15,746 nucleotides of DNA from Cytophagales bacterium (GTDB lineage: Bacteria > Bacteroidota > Bacteroidia > Cytophagales > Cyclobacteriaceae). Positions 9,200-15,746 of this stretch are shown here, one piece after another (the first letter of the stretch is position 1; every line of letters begins with the position of its first letter). The stretch spans positions 1 through 15,746 of the forward strand of contig DPLR01000464.1 in assembly GCA_003541895.1 (NCBI GenBank), in the 5' to 3' direction. The notes beneath the pieces are model-generated. The model was given only the letters and a program-made list of their open reading frames with translations. It had not been told where the DNA came from and did not search any database. The position numbers and the translations under genes are program-made.

Positions 9200-9754
9200 A
9201 TAAATTTTATCGCGACACTTTCTCTCAATGAAAATGATCTTGTTGCGCGACTGAAACAAAAAGAACAGTCGGCACTCGATTATTTATACGATCACTATGC
9301 GGGTGCATTGTATGGCGTGGTGTTGCGTGTGATTAAAGATGAAGACATTGCCCAAGAAGTTCTTCAAGATGCCTTTCTGAAAATTTGGGAGAAGATAGAT
9401 TCATACGATTCATCTAAAGGAAAATTATTCACCTGGATGCTGAACGTAACGCGCAATCTGGCCATCGACCGAACGCGTTCAAAGGAAATGAGTAAGGCAC
9501 GGAAAACCGATGATCTTGCTATTTCCGTAAATAGAGTAGACCGGCAAGAATATCTTGAAATTCAAATTGAATCCATTGGCTTGAAAGAAATATTGAACCG
9601 GCTTTCGGATGAACAACGATTTGTTATTGAGCATCTGTATTTGAAAGGTTTTACGCAGTCAGAGCTAGCGGAAGAATTTAATATCCCGTTAGGAACGGTG
9701 AAAACCCGAACACGATTAGCGTTGAATGAACTGAGAAAGATTTTGAAAGTTTGA
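9200..9754 (+). CDS. ECF-type RNA polymerase sigma factor (start codon uncertain)
   Basis: A sigma-70 region 2 / region 4 protein. Region 2 runs from LDYLYDHYAGALYGVVL through DIAQEVLQDAFLKIWEKI and FTWMLNVTRNLAIDR. Region 4 is LSDEQRFVIEHLYLKGFTQ with the helix-turn-helix SELAEEFNIPLGTVKTR near the end. The only ordinary start in frame is TTG at 9308, but it would remove the beginning of region 2.1; sigma-like sequence (SLNENDLVARLKQKEQ) continues upstream without any ATG, GTG or TTG. Candidates are ATA 9200, ATC 9209 and CTG 9251; I give 9200 as the widest frame after the lpdA TAA (9191-9193), which is in the same frame. The anti-sigma gene overlaps its stop. The family call is firm; the 5' boundary is not. 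Confidence 0.88.
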   Translation: MNFIATLSLNENDLVARLKQKEQSALDYLYDHYAGALYGVVLRVIKDEDIAQEVLQDAFLKIWEKIDSYDSSKGKLFTWMLNVTRNLAIDRTRSKEMSKARKTDDLAISVNRVDRQEYLEIQIESIGLKEILNRLSDEQRFVIEHLYLKGFTQSELAEEFNIPLGTVKTRTRLALNELRKILKV

Positions 9755-10545
9755 ACACGAAAGAATACATATCGACCGGTATTTTGGAAGCATACGCTCT
9801 TGGCGAACTTTCGGATGTTGAACGCGCGGAAGTTGAAAAGAATCTGATTCAATATCCTGAACTGCGCGAAGAGCTTCGGAAGATTGAAGACGCTCAAGAA
9901 GCATTGTTGATACAACTCGCTGTGGCACCTCCTTCTTCCCTGAAAGCAAAGGCGATTCTTGCCGCGAAGCCTGTAGGAAAAATAGTGACCTTGCCAGCTT
10001 CAAATGTATTTCAATGGAAGTTTGCTGCTGCAGCTTCAATCGTTCTTGCGTTGTTCCTCGGCTATCTCGCATATGATTATCGCGACAAATGGATTCACTC
10101 GCAGGTAGCACTCAACGAATTGATTGCTCAAAATCAGCAGGTAGCACTAGATTACAACCGTGTCAATTTACGATTGGATAAAATGGAGAGCGATCTAAAA
10201 ATCATGAACGATCCTTCCTTCGTCAAAGTCGTAATGAATGGAACTGCCAATGCACCACAGGCTGTAGCGTCTGTGTATTGGAATAAAGAGACCAACGAAG
10301 TTTACCTCAGCATTCAAAACATGCGCGAGTTAGCGCAAGAAAAACAATACCAACTTTGGGCACAGATCGATGGCAAGATGGTGGATGCCGGAGTGTTTGA
10401 TGGAAATGTTTCAGGCTTGATCAAGATGAAGCAAATGATGTCAAAAACGATCACGGTCTTTGCCGTTACCATAGAGCCACGCGGAGGTAAACCCGAGCCA
10501 ACCGTTGAAACTTTGCAGGTGGCGGGCGCTCTTTCGAAGAGTTAA
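9751..10545 (+). CDS. RskA-type transmembrane anti-sigma factor
   Basis: Likely holds the preceding ECF sigma factor inactive at the membrane. The 264-residue protein has an N-terminal helical part (1-60, ILEAYALGELSDVERAEVE) that resembles anti-sigma domains but lacks the HxxxCxxC zinc motif. One membrane span lies at about 91-108 (AAAASIVLALFLGYLAY), followed by a probable coiled coil at about 112-150. The extracytoplasmic RskA domain spans about 155-262, with its hallmarks KQYQLWAQIDGKMVDAG and FAVTIEPRGGKPEPT. The start is a TTG inside TTTGAAC, overlapping the sigma factor TGA. An in-frame stop at 9727 rules out a start further upstream, so translation probably depends on coupling to the sigma ORF. 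The inducing signal is unknown. Confidence 0.9.
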   Translation: MNTKEYISTGILEAYALGELSDVERAEVEKNLIQYPELREELRKIEDAQEALLIQLAVAPPSSLKAKAILAAKPVGKIVTLPASNVFQWKFAAAASIVLALFLGYLAYDYRDKWIHSQVALNELIAQNQQVALDYNRVNLRLDKMESDLKIMNDPSFVKVVMNGTANAPQAVASVYWNKETNEVYLSIQNMRELAQEKQYQLWAQIDGKMVDAGVFDGNVSGLIKMKQMMSKTITVFAVTIEPRGGKPEPTVETLQVAGALSKS

Positions 10546-10711
10546 GGCTACCACCTACGCGGTTATTTTCTTTTTTTTCGCTTCTTCAATGAATCCGCGC
10601 AACTTATTCTCTCGTATATCTGTTCGATCGATTAATGGGTTACTTGGTGGAAAATAGTTGAGTATCCTCCTTTCTTTTAATGAACTTAATCAACTATTAA
10701 CAGATCAGTGT
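10546..10711 (+). other. Non-coding stretch between anti-sigma gene and miniprotein
   Basis: This opens the 410-base gap between the anti-sigma gene and the TPR gene. A T-rich run at 10564-10579 follows the anti-sigma stop, but only a very weak stem (ACC/GGT) precedes it, so termination here is doubtful. On the minus strand a protein-like frame without a start codon occupies 10689-10555. A 9-bp inverted repeat lies just ahead of the miniprotein. No convincing TAnnTTTG promoter was found. Confidence 0.5.
10653..10698. repeat. 9-bp inverted repeat ahead of the miniprotein gene
   Basis: AATAGTTGA (10653-10661) is the exact reverse complement of TCAACTATT (10690-10698), with 28 bases between. 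It ends 13 bases before the ATG at 10712. It could be an operator or a hairpin in the 5' leader; there is no T-tract after the second arm, so it is not an intrinsic terminator. Confidence 0.5.
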
Positions 10712-10825
10712 ATGAAAATCAAAACGTTTCCGGCCTTTCATTACCTAAAGCCGCGCATGTTCGCTTGGGTAGTGACACTGTTTTTGTTGGCTTTTATTCT
10801 ATTTAAAATTTGGACGGCCATGTAG
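10712..10825 (+). CDS. 37-residue single-span membrane miniprotein
   Basis: A complete ATG-TAG frame begins MKIKTFPAFHYLKPRM and continues into one hydrophobic segment at about residues 17-35 (FAWVVTLFLLAFILFKIW), ending TAM. Positive charges (Lys2, Lys4, Lys13, Arg15) all precede the span, predicting N-in/C-out insertion. It lies in the gap after the anti-sigma gene and is followed 46 bases later by an intrinsic terminator, which supports a transcribed unit. I do not recognise a family. A short ORF can arise by chance, but the positive-inside layout and one clean span with aromatic residues near both ends look selected. Confidence 0.55.
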   Translation: MKIKTFPAFHYLKPRMFAWVVTLFLLAFILFKIWTAM

Positions 10826-10871
10826 ATGGGTTCAAATTTTTGATCCATATTTTCTGAGCAATCAGATTCTC

Positions 10872-10902
10872 AATCCTCATCTTATCGGTTGAGGATTTTT
10901 TT
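10872..10902 (+). terminator. Intrinsic terminator downstream of the miniprotein
   Basis: AATCCTCA (10872-10879) pairs perfectly with TGAGGATT (10890-10897) around a 10-nt loop; with the two T bases that end the second arm it forms a run of seven T. It ends transcription from the sigma/anti-sigma/miniprotein side before the TPR gene, which therefore needs its own promoter in 10903-10955. Confidence 0.85.
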
Positions 10903-10955
10903 GTGGTTTTGCATCCGCACAATCCATAATTTTATGAATCTGTTTACCATTCCGT

Positions 10956-13900
10956 ATGAATAAATTTTTAATCGGTTTTATTTTTTGGTCCATCTTGTTG
11001 AGCCATGCTGTTGCACAGCAGAAACAAGATTCTTTGCAGCAAGCTATTTATCAAACAGCATTGCAAAAATTTAAGCAAGAAAATTATGCCGAGGCTTCGG
11101 CTCAATTCACGCAGCTGATCAACACCAGTTTTTCAAACAAAGAAGTTTTTGTGAAACGAGGAATTGCTTCGTTTATGCTCAACGATTTTGCAAAGGCGAA
11201 AACCGATTTCGATGAAGCCGTTAAAGCTCGAATCAACACGGAAGAACTTTTTGAATACCGCGGCCAAGTGCGGTACAAGCTCGATGACTTTGCCGGAGCA
11301 TCAACCGATCTCGATAAGGCCGTGGCGATGGGCGCCAACAATGCAGACATTTTTTTGATGTTGGGCAACGCCAAATTCAAATTGGATAATTACAAGGACG
11401 CCATCGTGAATTATGACAAAGCCATTAATGCTGGAAAGAAAGATGCTATTCTTTATAACAATCGCGGTAAGGCAAAAATGAATCTGAAAGATTTGAAGGG
11501 AGCTGAAGAAGATTTTTCGAGTGCGCTCAATCTCAAATCAGATTATGATAAGGCGTTGGAGAACCGTGCAGAAGTGCGTTATCAACTGAAAGATTGGAAC
11601 AACGCTGCGAACGACATCAGCCAAATGATTTCAAAGGGGAGGAGTGAGGCTGATCTCTTTCAAAAATTGGGAATCGCCAAATTCAATGTGCAAGATTCAA
11701 AAGGTTGTGCCGATGCTTTGACGAAAGCAGTTGCCAAAGGTGTGAAAGACAAAGAAGTGTATCGGATGCTTGGATTAAGTCTCGCAAGCAATGCTTCTTA
11801 TGAAGACGCAGCCAAAGCGTTGTCTTCTGCTGTGGCCATGGGCGTGAGCGATAAAGAAGTGTTTGAGCAACTTGGAACCTGTCAGTATAAAATCAAAAAT
11901 TATTCTGGAACCATCGAGTCGTTGGGCAGAGCGGTAGCAATGGGCTCAAACTCAAAAGAGATTTTTCTTTACAAAGGAAATTCGGAGTTCATTCAAAAAG
12001 ATATCGACAACTCGATCAAAGATTTGGAGAAGGCCATTGCTCTGGGGGCTGCTGAATACGAACCGTTCAGAAATTTAGGTGATGGAAAATTTTTGAAAAA
12101 TGATTTTGCTGAGGCAATTAAATATTACGACAAAGCAGTGGTGTTTCCGCAGGCCGATGCCGTTGCCTTCAACAACCGTGGCAAAGCGAAATCAACGTTG
12201 GGTGATCTGCAAGGAGCGCTTGCCGATTTCGACAAAGCCATTTCAATAAAACCCGATTACAGCAAAGCGATTTTGAACCGCGGAACGGTGCGTTTCAATC
12301 TGGCTGATTATAAAGGCGCATCGGAAGATTTGGATAAAGTGCGCGCAAGTGAGGGCGAGTCGGCTGAGTTACTTCGTATGTTAGGGGTTTCAAAATACAA
12401 TCTCAAAGAGAACGAGACCGCAAAAAATTTCTTGGAGAAAGCTCTGAAGGCGGGAGCAAAAGACTCAAAAGTGAATTTGTACCTCGGTTATCTTCGCTTC
12501 GATGCAAAAGATTTTAAAGGAAGCATTGAAGCATTTAACGCGGCCGAAATAGCAGGAGAGAAAGAAATAGGAATCAACGAGAAGCGCGGAAAATCTTTTT
12601 TCGAAACGAAAGAATTTGCCAGTGCAATTACCGACTTGCAAAAAGTAGCTGATAAGGAACAAGCAGATGTAATTGTGTTGGAAGATTTAGGGCTGGCTTA
12701 CTTGCAGCAACAAAAAAATTCAGAGAGTCTCACGTATCTGGAAAAAGCAATTACTGCTGGTAGTAAAAACAAAGAAGTTTTTTTTCAAACCGGCAACGGA
12801 CGGTTCAAAAACAATAATTTCAGTGGAGCGATTGAAGCTTATGATCATGCAATCGCTCTTGGCGCCAATGACGAGATTGTTTACAACAACCGCGGCAAAG
12901 CAAAATTAAATTCAGACCTGGTCAAAGAATCGCTTCCCGATTTTGATAAATCATTACAGATAAAACCCAATTATCCGCAAGCATTGAAGAACAGGGCCAA
13001 TGCTAATGCACAGTTGAAAGAGTGGCAAAAAGTGGTGGCAGATATCTCGGTGGTGATTTCGGCAAACCAAGCGGGTGCGGACGAGTTTGCCCTTTCGGGG
13101 ATCGCTAAATTCAACCTGAAAAATTATACGCCAGCAATTGAAGATTTGTCAAAAGCAATTAACTCGGGCTCGAATAGCAAAGATGTTTTTTTGGCAAGGG
13201 CCAATTCCTTTTATGATACCAAAGATTTAAAAAATGCGCTTCCTGATTTTTCGAAGGCCGTAGAATTGGGAGAAAATTCAGCCGAAGTATTTTTCAGAAG
13301 AGGCCACTGCAAGTTTGATACTCAGGAATACAAGAGCGCTTTCCCTGATTTAGACAAAGCAATTTCGATGGGTTACTCCGAAGCGGTAGCTTACGATATG
13401 CGGGGCTTTTGCAGATTAGATAGCAAAGACGTTGATGCAGCGTTGCTTGATTTTGACGAAGCGATTTCGAAAGATTCAAAATTGAATGTTGCTTTTTACC
13501 ATCGGGGTGATGCACGCTTTCGCAATAAAAACTTTGTTGGAGCCGTGCAAGATTATACAAGCGCCATTGATCTGGGACTGAAAAATGATCCAATGATTTT
13601 TAACAATCGAGGCAAAGCGTACTTCAATCAGGATTTAGTAGAAGAGTCAATTAAGGACTTTGGATCGGCCATTGCATTGAAACAAGATTATGTACGTGCC
13701 TATGAGAATCGCGCGAATGCGTTTTTGAAAATCAAGAAGTATGAAGAGGCAATCAAAGATCTTCGTCAAACAGAAAAGCTGACCGAGAAACCCGATGGAG
13801 ATTTTTATTTAAAGTTAGGTGAAGCTTATTTTGAAATTAAAAATTATCCGGTGGCGGAAGAATACTTCGGTAAAACCATAGCCTCAGGCAACCGCGACAA

Positions 13901-14441
13901 AAGTATTTTATTTAAAAAAGGAAAATGTCTGCTGGAGCAACAAGACTATGAAGGTGCTGTAAAAGATTTTGATGAAGCATTGAAAGCTGGGGAAAACACT
14001 GTTACGCTTTTTCTTGAACGAGCCCGTTGTTATGTAGGATTGGCCAACAAAAAATTAGCCCTCGATAATCTTTCGAAAGCGTTGGCCCTAGAACCAAACA
14101 ACGCAACAATCATTTTTAATAGCGCGGTGATCAAAGAAGAGAACCAAGATTTTGAACAAGCAGCAATCGATTATGAAAAGGTAATCACCTTAACCCCAAA
14201 GGATGCTGCTGCGTTTGCAGGCTTAGCTAATTGTAAAGCAGAATTGGGTGATTATGGAGCTGCCATTTCTCAAATGGATGATGCCATTGAAATCGATGGC
14301 AAGAATGCCTCGTATTTTAAGCAGCGAGGAAATTATCATTATCAAATGAAGAACAAAGAAAAGGCGTGTGCGGATTGGCAGAAAGCCGTTCAACTGGGCG
14401 ATGCAAAAGCAAAATATTCCGTTTCACAGTATTGCAAATAG
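10956..14441 (+). CDS. Secreted giant TPR-repeat protein (about 33 TPRs in 7-repeat super-units)
   Basis: A 1161-residue protein starting with a Sec signal peptide (hydrophobic 4-17, cleavage likely after AVA at residue 20). From there to the end it is almost entirely 34-residue TPR units. The segment NNRGKA recurs after an aromatic residue at 167, 405, 643 and 882, so the repeats are organised in super-units of 238, 238 and 239 residues (7 x 34). Each is followed by an [LI]K-x-[DN]Y segment and a unit with the core NR. Four TPRs precede the first super-unit and about eight follow the last such marker. No enzyme domain, membrane anchor, lipobox or type IX C-terminal sorting domain is seen; it ends in SQYCK. 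It is presumably a periplasmic or secreted scaffold. The ATG at 10956 is preceded by an overlapping 9-codon ORF. The ligand is unknown. Confidence 0.9.
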   Translation: MNKFLIGFIFWSILLSHAVAQQKQDSLQQAIYQTALQKFKQENYAEASAQFTQLINTSFSNKEVFVKRGIASFMLNDFAKAKTDFDEAVKARINTEELFEYRGQVRYKLDDFAGASTDLDKAVAMGANNADIFLMLGNAKFKLDNYKDAIVNYDKAINAGKKDAILYNNRGKAKMNLKDLKGAEEDFSSALNLKSDYDKALENRAEVRYQLKDWNNAANDISQMISKGRSEADLFQKLGIAKFNVQDSKGCADALTKAVAKGVKDKEVYRMLGLSLASNASYEDAAKALSSAVAMGVSDKEVFEQLGTCQYKIKNYSGTIESLGRAVAMGSNSKEIFLYKGNSEFIQKDIDNSIKDLEKAIALGAAEYEPFRNLGDGKFLKNDFAEAIKYYDKAVVFPQADAVAFNNRGKAKSTLGDLQGALADFDKAISIKPDYSKAILNRGTVRFNLADYKGASEDLDKVRASEGESAELLRMLGVSKYNLKENETAKNFLEKALKAGAKDSKVNLYLGYLRFDAKDFKGSIEAFNAAEIAGEKEIGINEKRGKSFFETKEFASAITDLQKVADKEQADVIVLEDLGLAYLQQQKNSESLTYLEKAITAGSKNKEVFFQTGNGRFKNNNFSGAIEAYDHAIALGANDEIVYNNRGKAKLNSDLVKESLPDFDKSLQIKPNYPQALKNRANANAQLKEWQKVVADISVVISANQAGADEFALSGIAKFNLKNYTPAIEDLSKAINSGSNSKDVFLARANSFYDTKDLKNALPDFSKAVELGENSAEVFFRRGHCKFDTQEYKSAFPDLDKAISMGYSEAVAYDMRGFCRLDSKDVDAALLDFDEAISKDSKLNVAFYHRGDARFRNKNFVGAVQDYTSAIDLGLKNDPMIFNNRGKAYFNQDLVEESIKDFGSAIALKQDYVRAYENRANAFLKIKKYEEAIKDLRQTEKLTEKPDGDFYLKLGEAYFEIKNYPVAEEYFGKTIASGNRDKSILFKKGKCLLEQQDYEGAVKDFDEALKAGENTVTLFLERARCYVGLANKKLALDNLSKALALEPNNATIIFNSAVIKEENQDFEQAAIDYEKVITLTPKDAAAFAGLANCKAELGDYGAAISQMDDAIEIDGKNASYFKQRGNYHYQMKNKEKACADWQKAVQLGDAKAKYSVSQYCK

Positions 14442-14562
14442 CGGAGATATCGGTAGCGTTAATCTCAGCTCCAAATCTTACATCTGTCAGTAGGAAGTCG
14501 TTTTAGTCGGTAAGGCGTAGATTTCTTTTTTGAATTTTACGTTATCAATCAAAACGAATTCC

Positions 14563-15054
14563 ATGGCAAAAATTATTGTTGCACTTGTTGGCTGGTTGAT
14601 TTGTACCGTTGGTTTTGCCGAGCAAGAAATTTCTGGCAAAGTTGTTTCTGTGATTGATGGCAACACCATTGAGTTAGTGGCTGACGACAGCGAGACTTAC
14701 AAAATTACCTTGTATGGAATTGATGCCCCCGAACTTGGCCAGGAGTTTGGAGACAATGCCCAAAAGTTTTTGCAAAAAATGATCCTCGACAAAAAAGTAA
14801 ATGTGAAGATTCAAGGCAAAGATCGCTGGGGAAATACAATCGGAATAATTTTTATTGATGGAAAAGTTGACCCACGCATTGAGTTGCTTGAAGCTGGATT
14901 AGCCTGGACTACCGAACGAAATCCAATTCAAGAATTTGAGTTAATCAAAGAAAATGCCCGCGCTAAGGGCAAGGGCTTGTGGAAACAACAAGACCCTACC
15001 CCTCCGTGGACTTATCGCAGAGATCAAACAATGCTTGAAGCAAAAGCGCGGTAA
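14563..15054 (+). CDS. Secreted SNase-fold (thermonuclease-like) protein with altered active site
   Basis: A 163-residue protein with a signal peptide (MAKIIVALVGWLICTVGFA, cleavage near residue 19) and a staphylococcal-nuclease-like domain: VVSVIDGNTIEL, YKITLYGIDAPELGQ, KDRWGNTIGIIFIDGK, ELLEAGLAW and the terminal AKGKGLWKQ. The C-terminus PTPPWTYRR is common in this family. Compared with staphylococcal nuclease, the calcium Asp21 is Asn (DGNT), Arg35 is Thr (KITLYGIDAPE) and Arg87 is Asn (RWGNT), while Asp40 and Glu43 remain. Nuclease activity is therefore doubtful. A TTG eleven codons upstream is in frame, but the ATG at 14563 places the signal peptide correctly. Its stop is one base from the convergent MATE gene. 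Confidence 0.88.
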   Translation: MAKIIVALVGWLICTVGFAEQEISGKVVSVIDGNTIELVADDSETYKITLYGIDAPELGQEFGDNAQKFLQKMILDKKVNVKIQGKDRWGNTIGIIFIDGKVDPRIELLEAGLAWTTERNPIQEFELIKENARAKGKGLWKQQDPTPPWTYRRDQTMLEAKAR

Positions 15055-15055
15055 A

Positions 15056-15746
15056 TTAAATTTTCACAAGCTTCCATTTTCCTCTTCTGAAAATTAGAAT
15101 ACCTGCTACAGCAATGGCAGATTCGGCTATTGCTATAGCAGCGTAAACTCCGTTGGGTCCGAACCCAGCTTTGATGGCCAGCCAGTAAGCCAATGGAATT
15201 TGAAAACACCAAAAGCCAAATAGATTCAGAAGCGTAGGTGTCTTGGTGTCGCCAGCGCCATTGAATGATTGCGTGATCACCATTCCATATCCGTAAAATA
15301 AATAACCAAGCGCTACAATTTTTAAACATTGCGTGCCGTAACTGATTACCGTTTCATCAGTGGAAAAGAATTTCAAGATGGGTGATGACAAAAACAAGAA
15401 GATGAACATAATGAACCCGAGAAAAATCATGTTGTAAAACCCTGTTTTCCATACTGATTTTTCTGCGCGATCAGGTTGGCCTGCTCCTAAATTTTGTCCG
15501 ACCAATGTTGCGGATGCATTCGCCATTCCCCACGATGGAAGAATAGTAAAAACAATCACGCGGATAGCGATAGTGTAACCTGCCATGGCCGCACTTCCAA
15601 AATGTGAAATGATTCGAGCGAGGAAAACCCAACTGGCCGATGAAATCAGAAACTGTCCTGTGCTCCCGGCAGAAACTTTGATTACTTGCACAATCACTTT
15701 CCAATCCTCATTGACATTGCTAGCGTTCAGCTTTAATATTACGTTT
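15056..15746 (-). CDS. MATE-family efflux transporter, C-terminal half (cut by window edge)
   Basis: The visible 229 residues are the C-terminal half of a multidrug and toxin extrusion-type cation-coupled exporter in the inner membrane. They contain about six hydrophobic spans and the family pattern RVIVFTILPSWGMANASATLVGQNLGAGQPDRAEK (residue order only; spans about 45-80 of the visible part), followed by FNGAGDTKTPTLLN and PLAYWLA. These match the second-half motifs of MATE proteins. The frame stays open through the right edge (residues before the GTG at 15697 read VILKLNASNVNEDW), so that GTG is internal and the true start lies outside. Substrate cannot be predicted. It converges on the SNase-fold gene with a single base between stops and no visible terminator. 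Confidence 0.92.
   Translation of the reverse strand, partial: NVILKLNASNVNEDWKVIVQVIKVSAGSTGQFLISSASWVFLARIISHFGSAAMAGYTIAIRVIVFTILPSWGMANASATLVGQNLGAGQPDRAEKSVWKTGFYNMIFLGFIMFIFLFLSSPILKFFSTDETVISYGTQCLKIVALGYLFYGYGMVITQSFNGAGDTKTPTLLNLFGFWCFQIPLAYWLAIKAGFGPNGVYAAIAIAESAIAVAGILIFRRGKWKLVKI

Noticed and set aside
9228..9254. ATG at 9228 as the start of the sigma factor
   Set aside because: It is out of frame and reaches a TGA after eight codons; the sigma-like sequence is in another frame.
10564..10579. T-rich run after the anti-sigma gene as a terminator
   Set aside because: Only a three-base stem precedes it; the clear terminator is at 10872-10902.
14442..14470. GAGAT/ATCTC hairpin after the TPR gene as a terminator
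   Set aside because: Five base pairs with a 14-nt loop and no following T-tract.
14487..14669. Minus-strand frame of 60 codons across the SNase gene start
   Set aside because: Antisense to a gene with a signal peptide and family motifs; no protein-like features of its own.

Overview
The window looks like chromosomal DNA from a member of the Bacteroidota, most likely a Cytophagales-type bacterium. The reasons are moderate GC, almost no Shine-Dalgarno sequences ahead of genes, a promoter in the Bacteroidota style (TTTG, 20 bp, TAnnTTTG) ahead of the methionine genes, and proteins typical of that phylum (cytosolic TPR histidine kinases, RskA-type anti-sigma factors, a secreted giant TPR protein). 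I see no mobile element, tRNA, rRNA or CRISPR array; this is core and semi-core chromosome.

Left part, all on the minus strand (reading from high to low coordinates). A small membrane protein (7689-7501) overlaps fabG (7520-6774). Next comes a soluble TPR-histidine kinase (6699-4951), and then a well-defined methionine operon. That operon has a promoter at about 4896-4865, a SAM-I riboswitch (4838-4722), a previously unannotated 47-codon cysteine-rich leader ORF (4717-4574), a hairpin built on the leader's last Cys codon and stop codon, and then metY, metX and hom packed with 1-nt overlap or spacing. A probable terminator sits on the hom stop codon. The N-terminal part of mutL follows and runs off the left edge.

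Right part, plus strand. lpdA (E3 dihydrolipoamide dehydrogenase) is followed with almost no gap by an ECF sigma factor that has no ATG/GTG/TTG in the expected place, and by its RskA-type anti-sigma factor, which starts at a TTG overlapping the sigma stop. A 410-base gap then holds a 37-codon single-membrane-span miniprotein, a 9-bp inverted repeat and an intrinsic terminator. After it come a secreted 1161-residue TPR protein and a small secreted SNase-fold protein with degenerate active-site residues. The 3' part of a MATE transporter gene converges from the right edge.

How the genes work together. hom makes homoserine, metX acetylates it, and metY swaps acetate for sulfide to give homocysteine. 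SAM, the end product, is read by the riboswitch. The Cys-rich leader directly after it suggests that cysteine or charged tRNA-Cys is read as a second signal. The P1 helix of the riboswitch ends only 4 nt before the leader ATG, so SAM could control whether the leader is translated at all. I regard this SAM-riboswitch plus Cys-leader tandem as the best candidate here for an undescribed system. The second most interesting object is the giant TPR protein, whose repeats recur as a 238-239 residue unit (7 x 34), about one turn of a TPR superhelix per unit.
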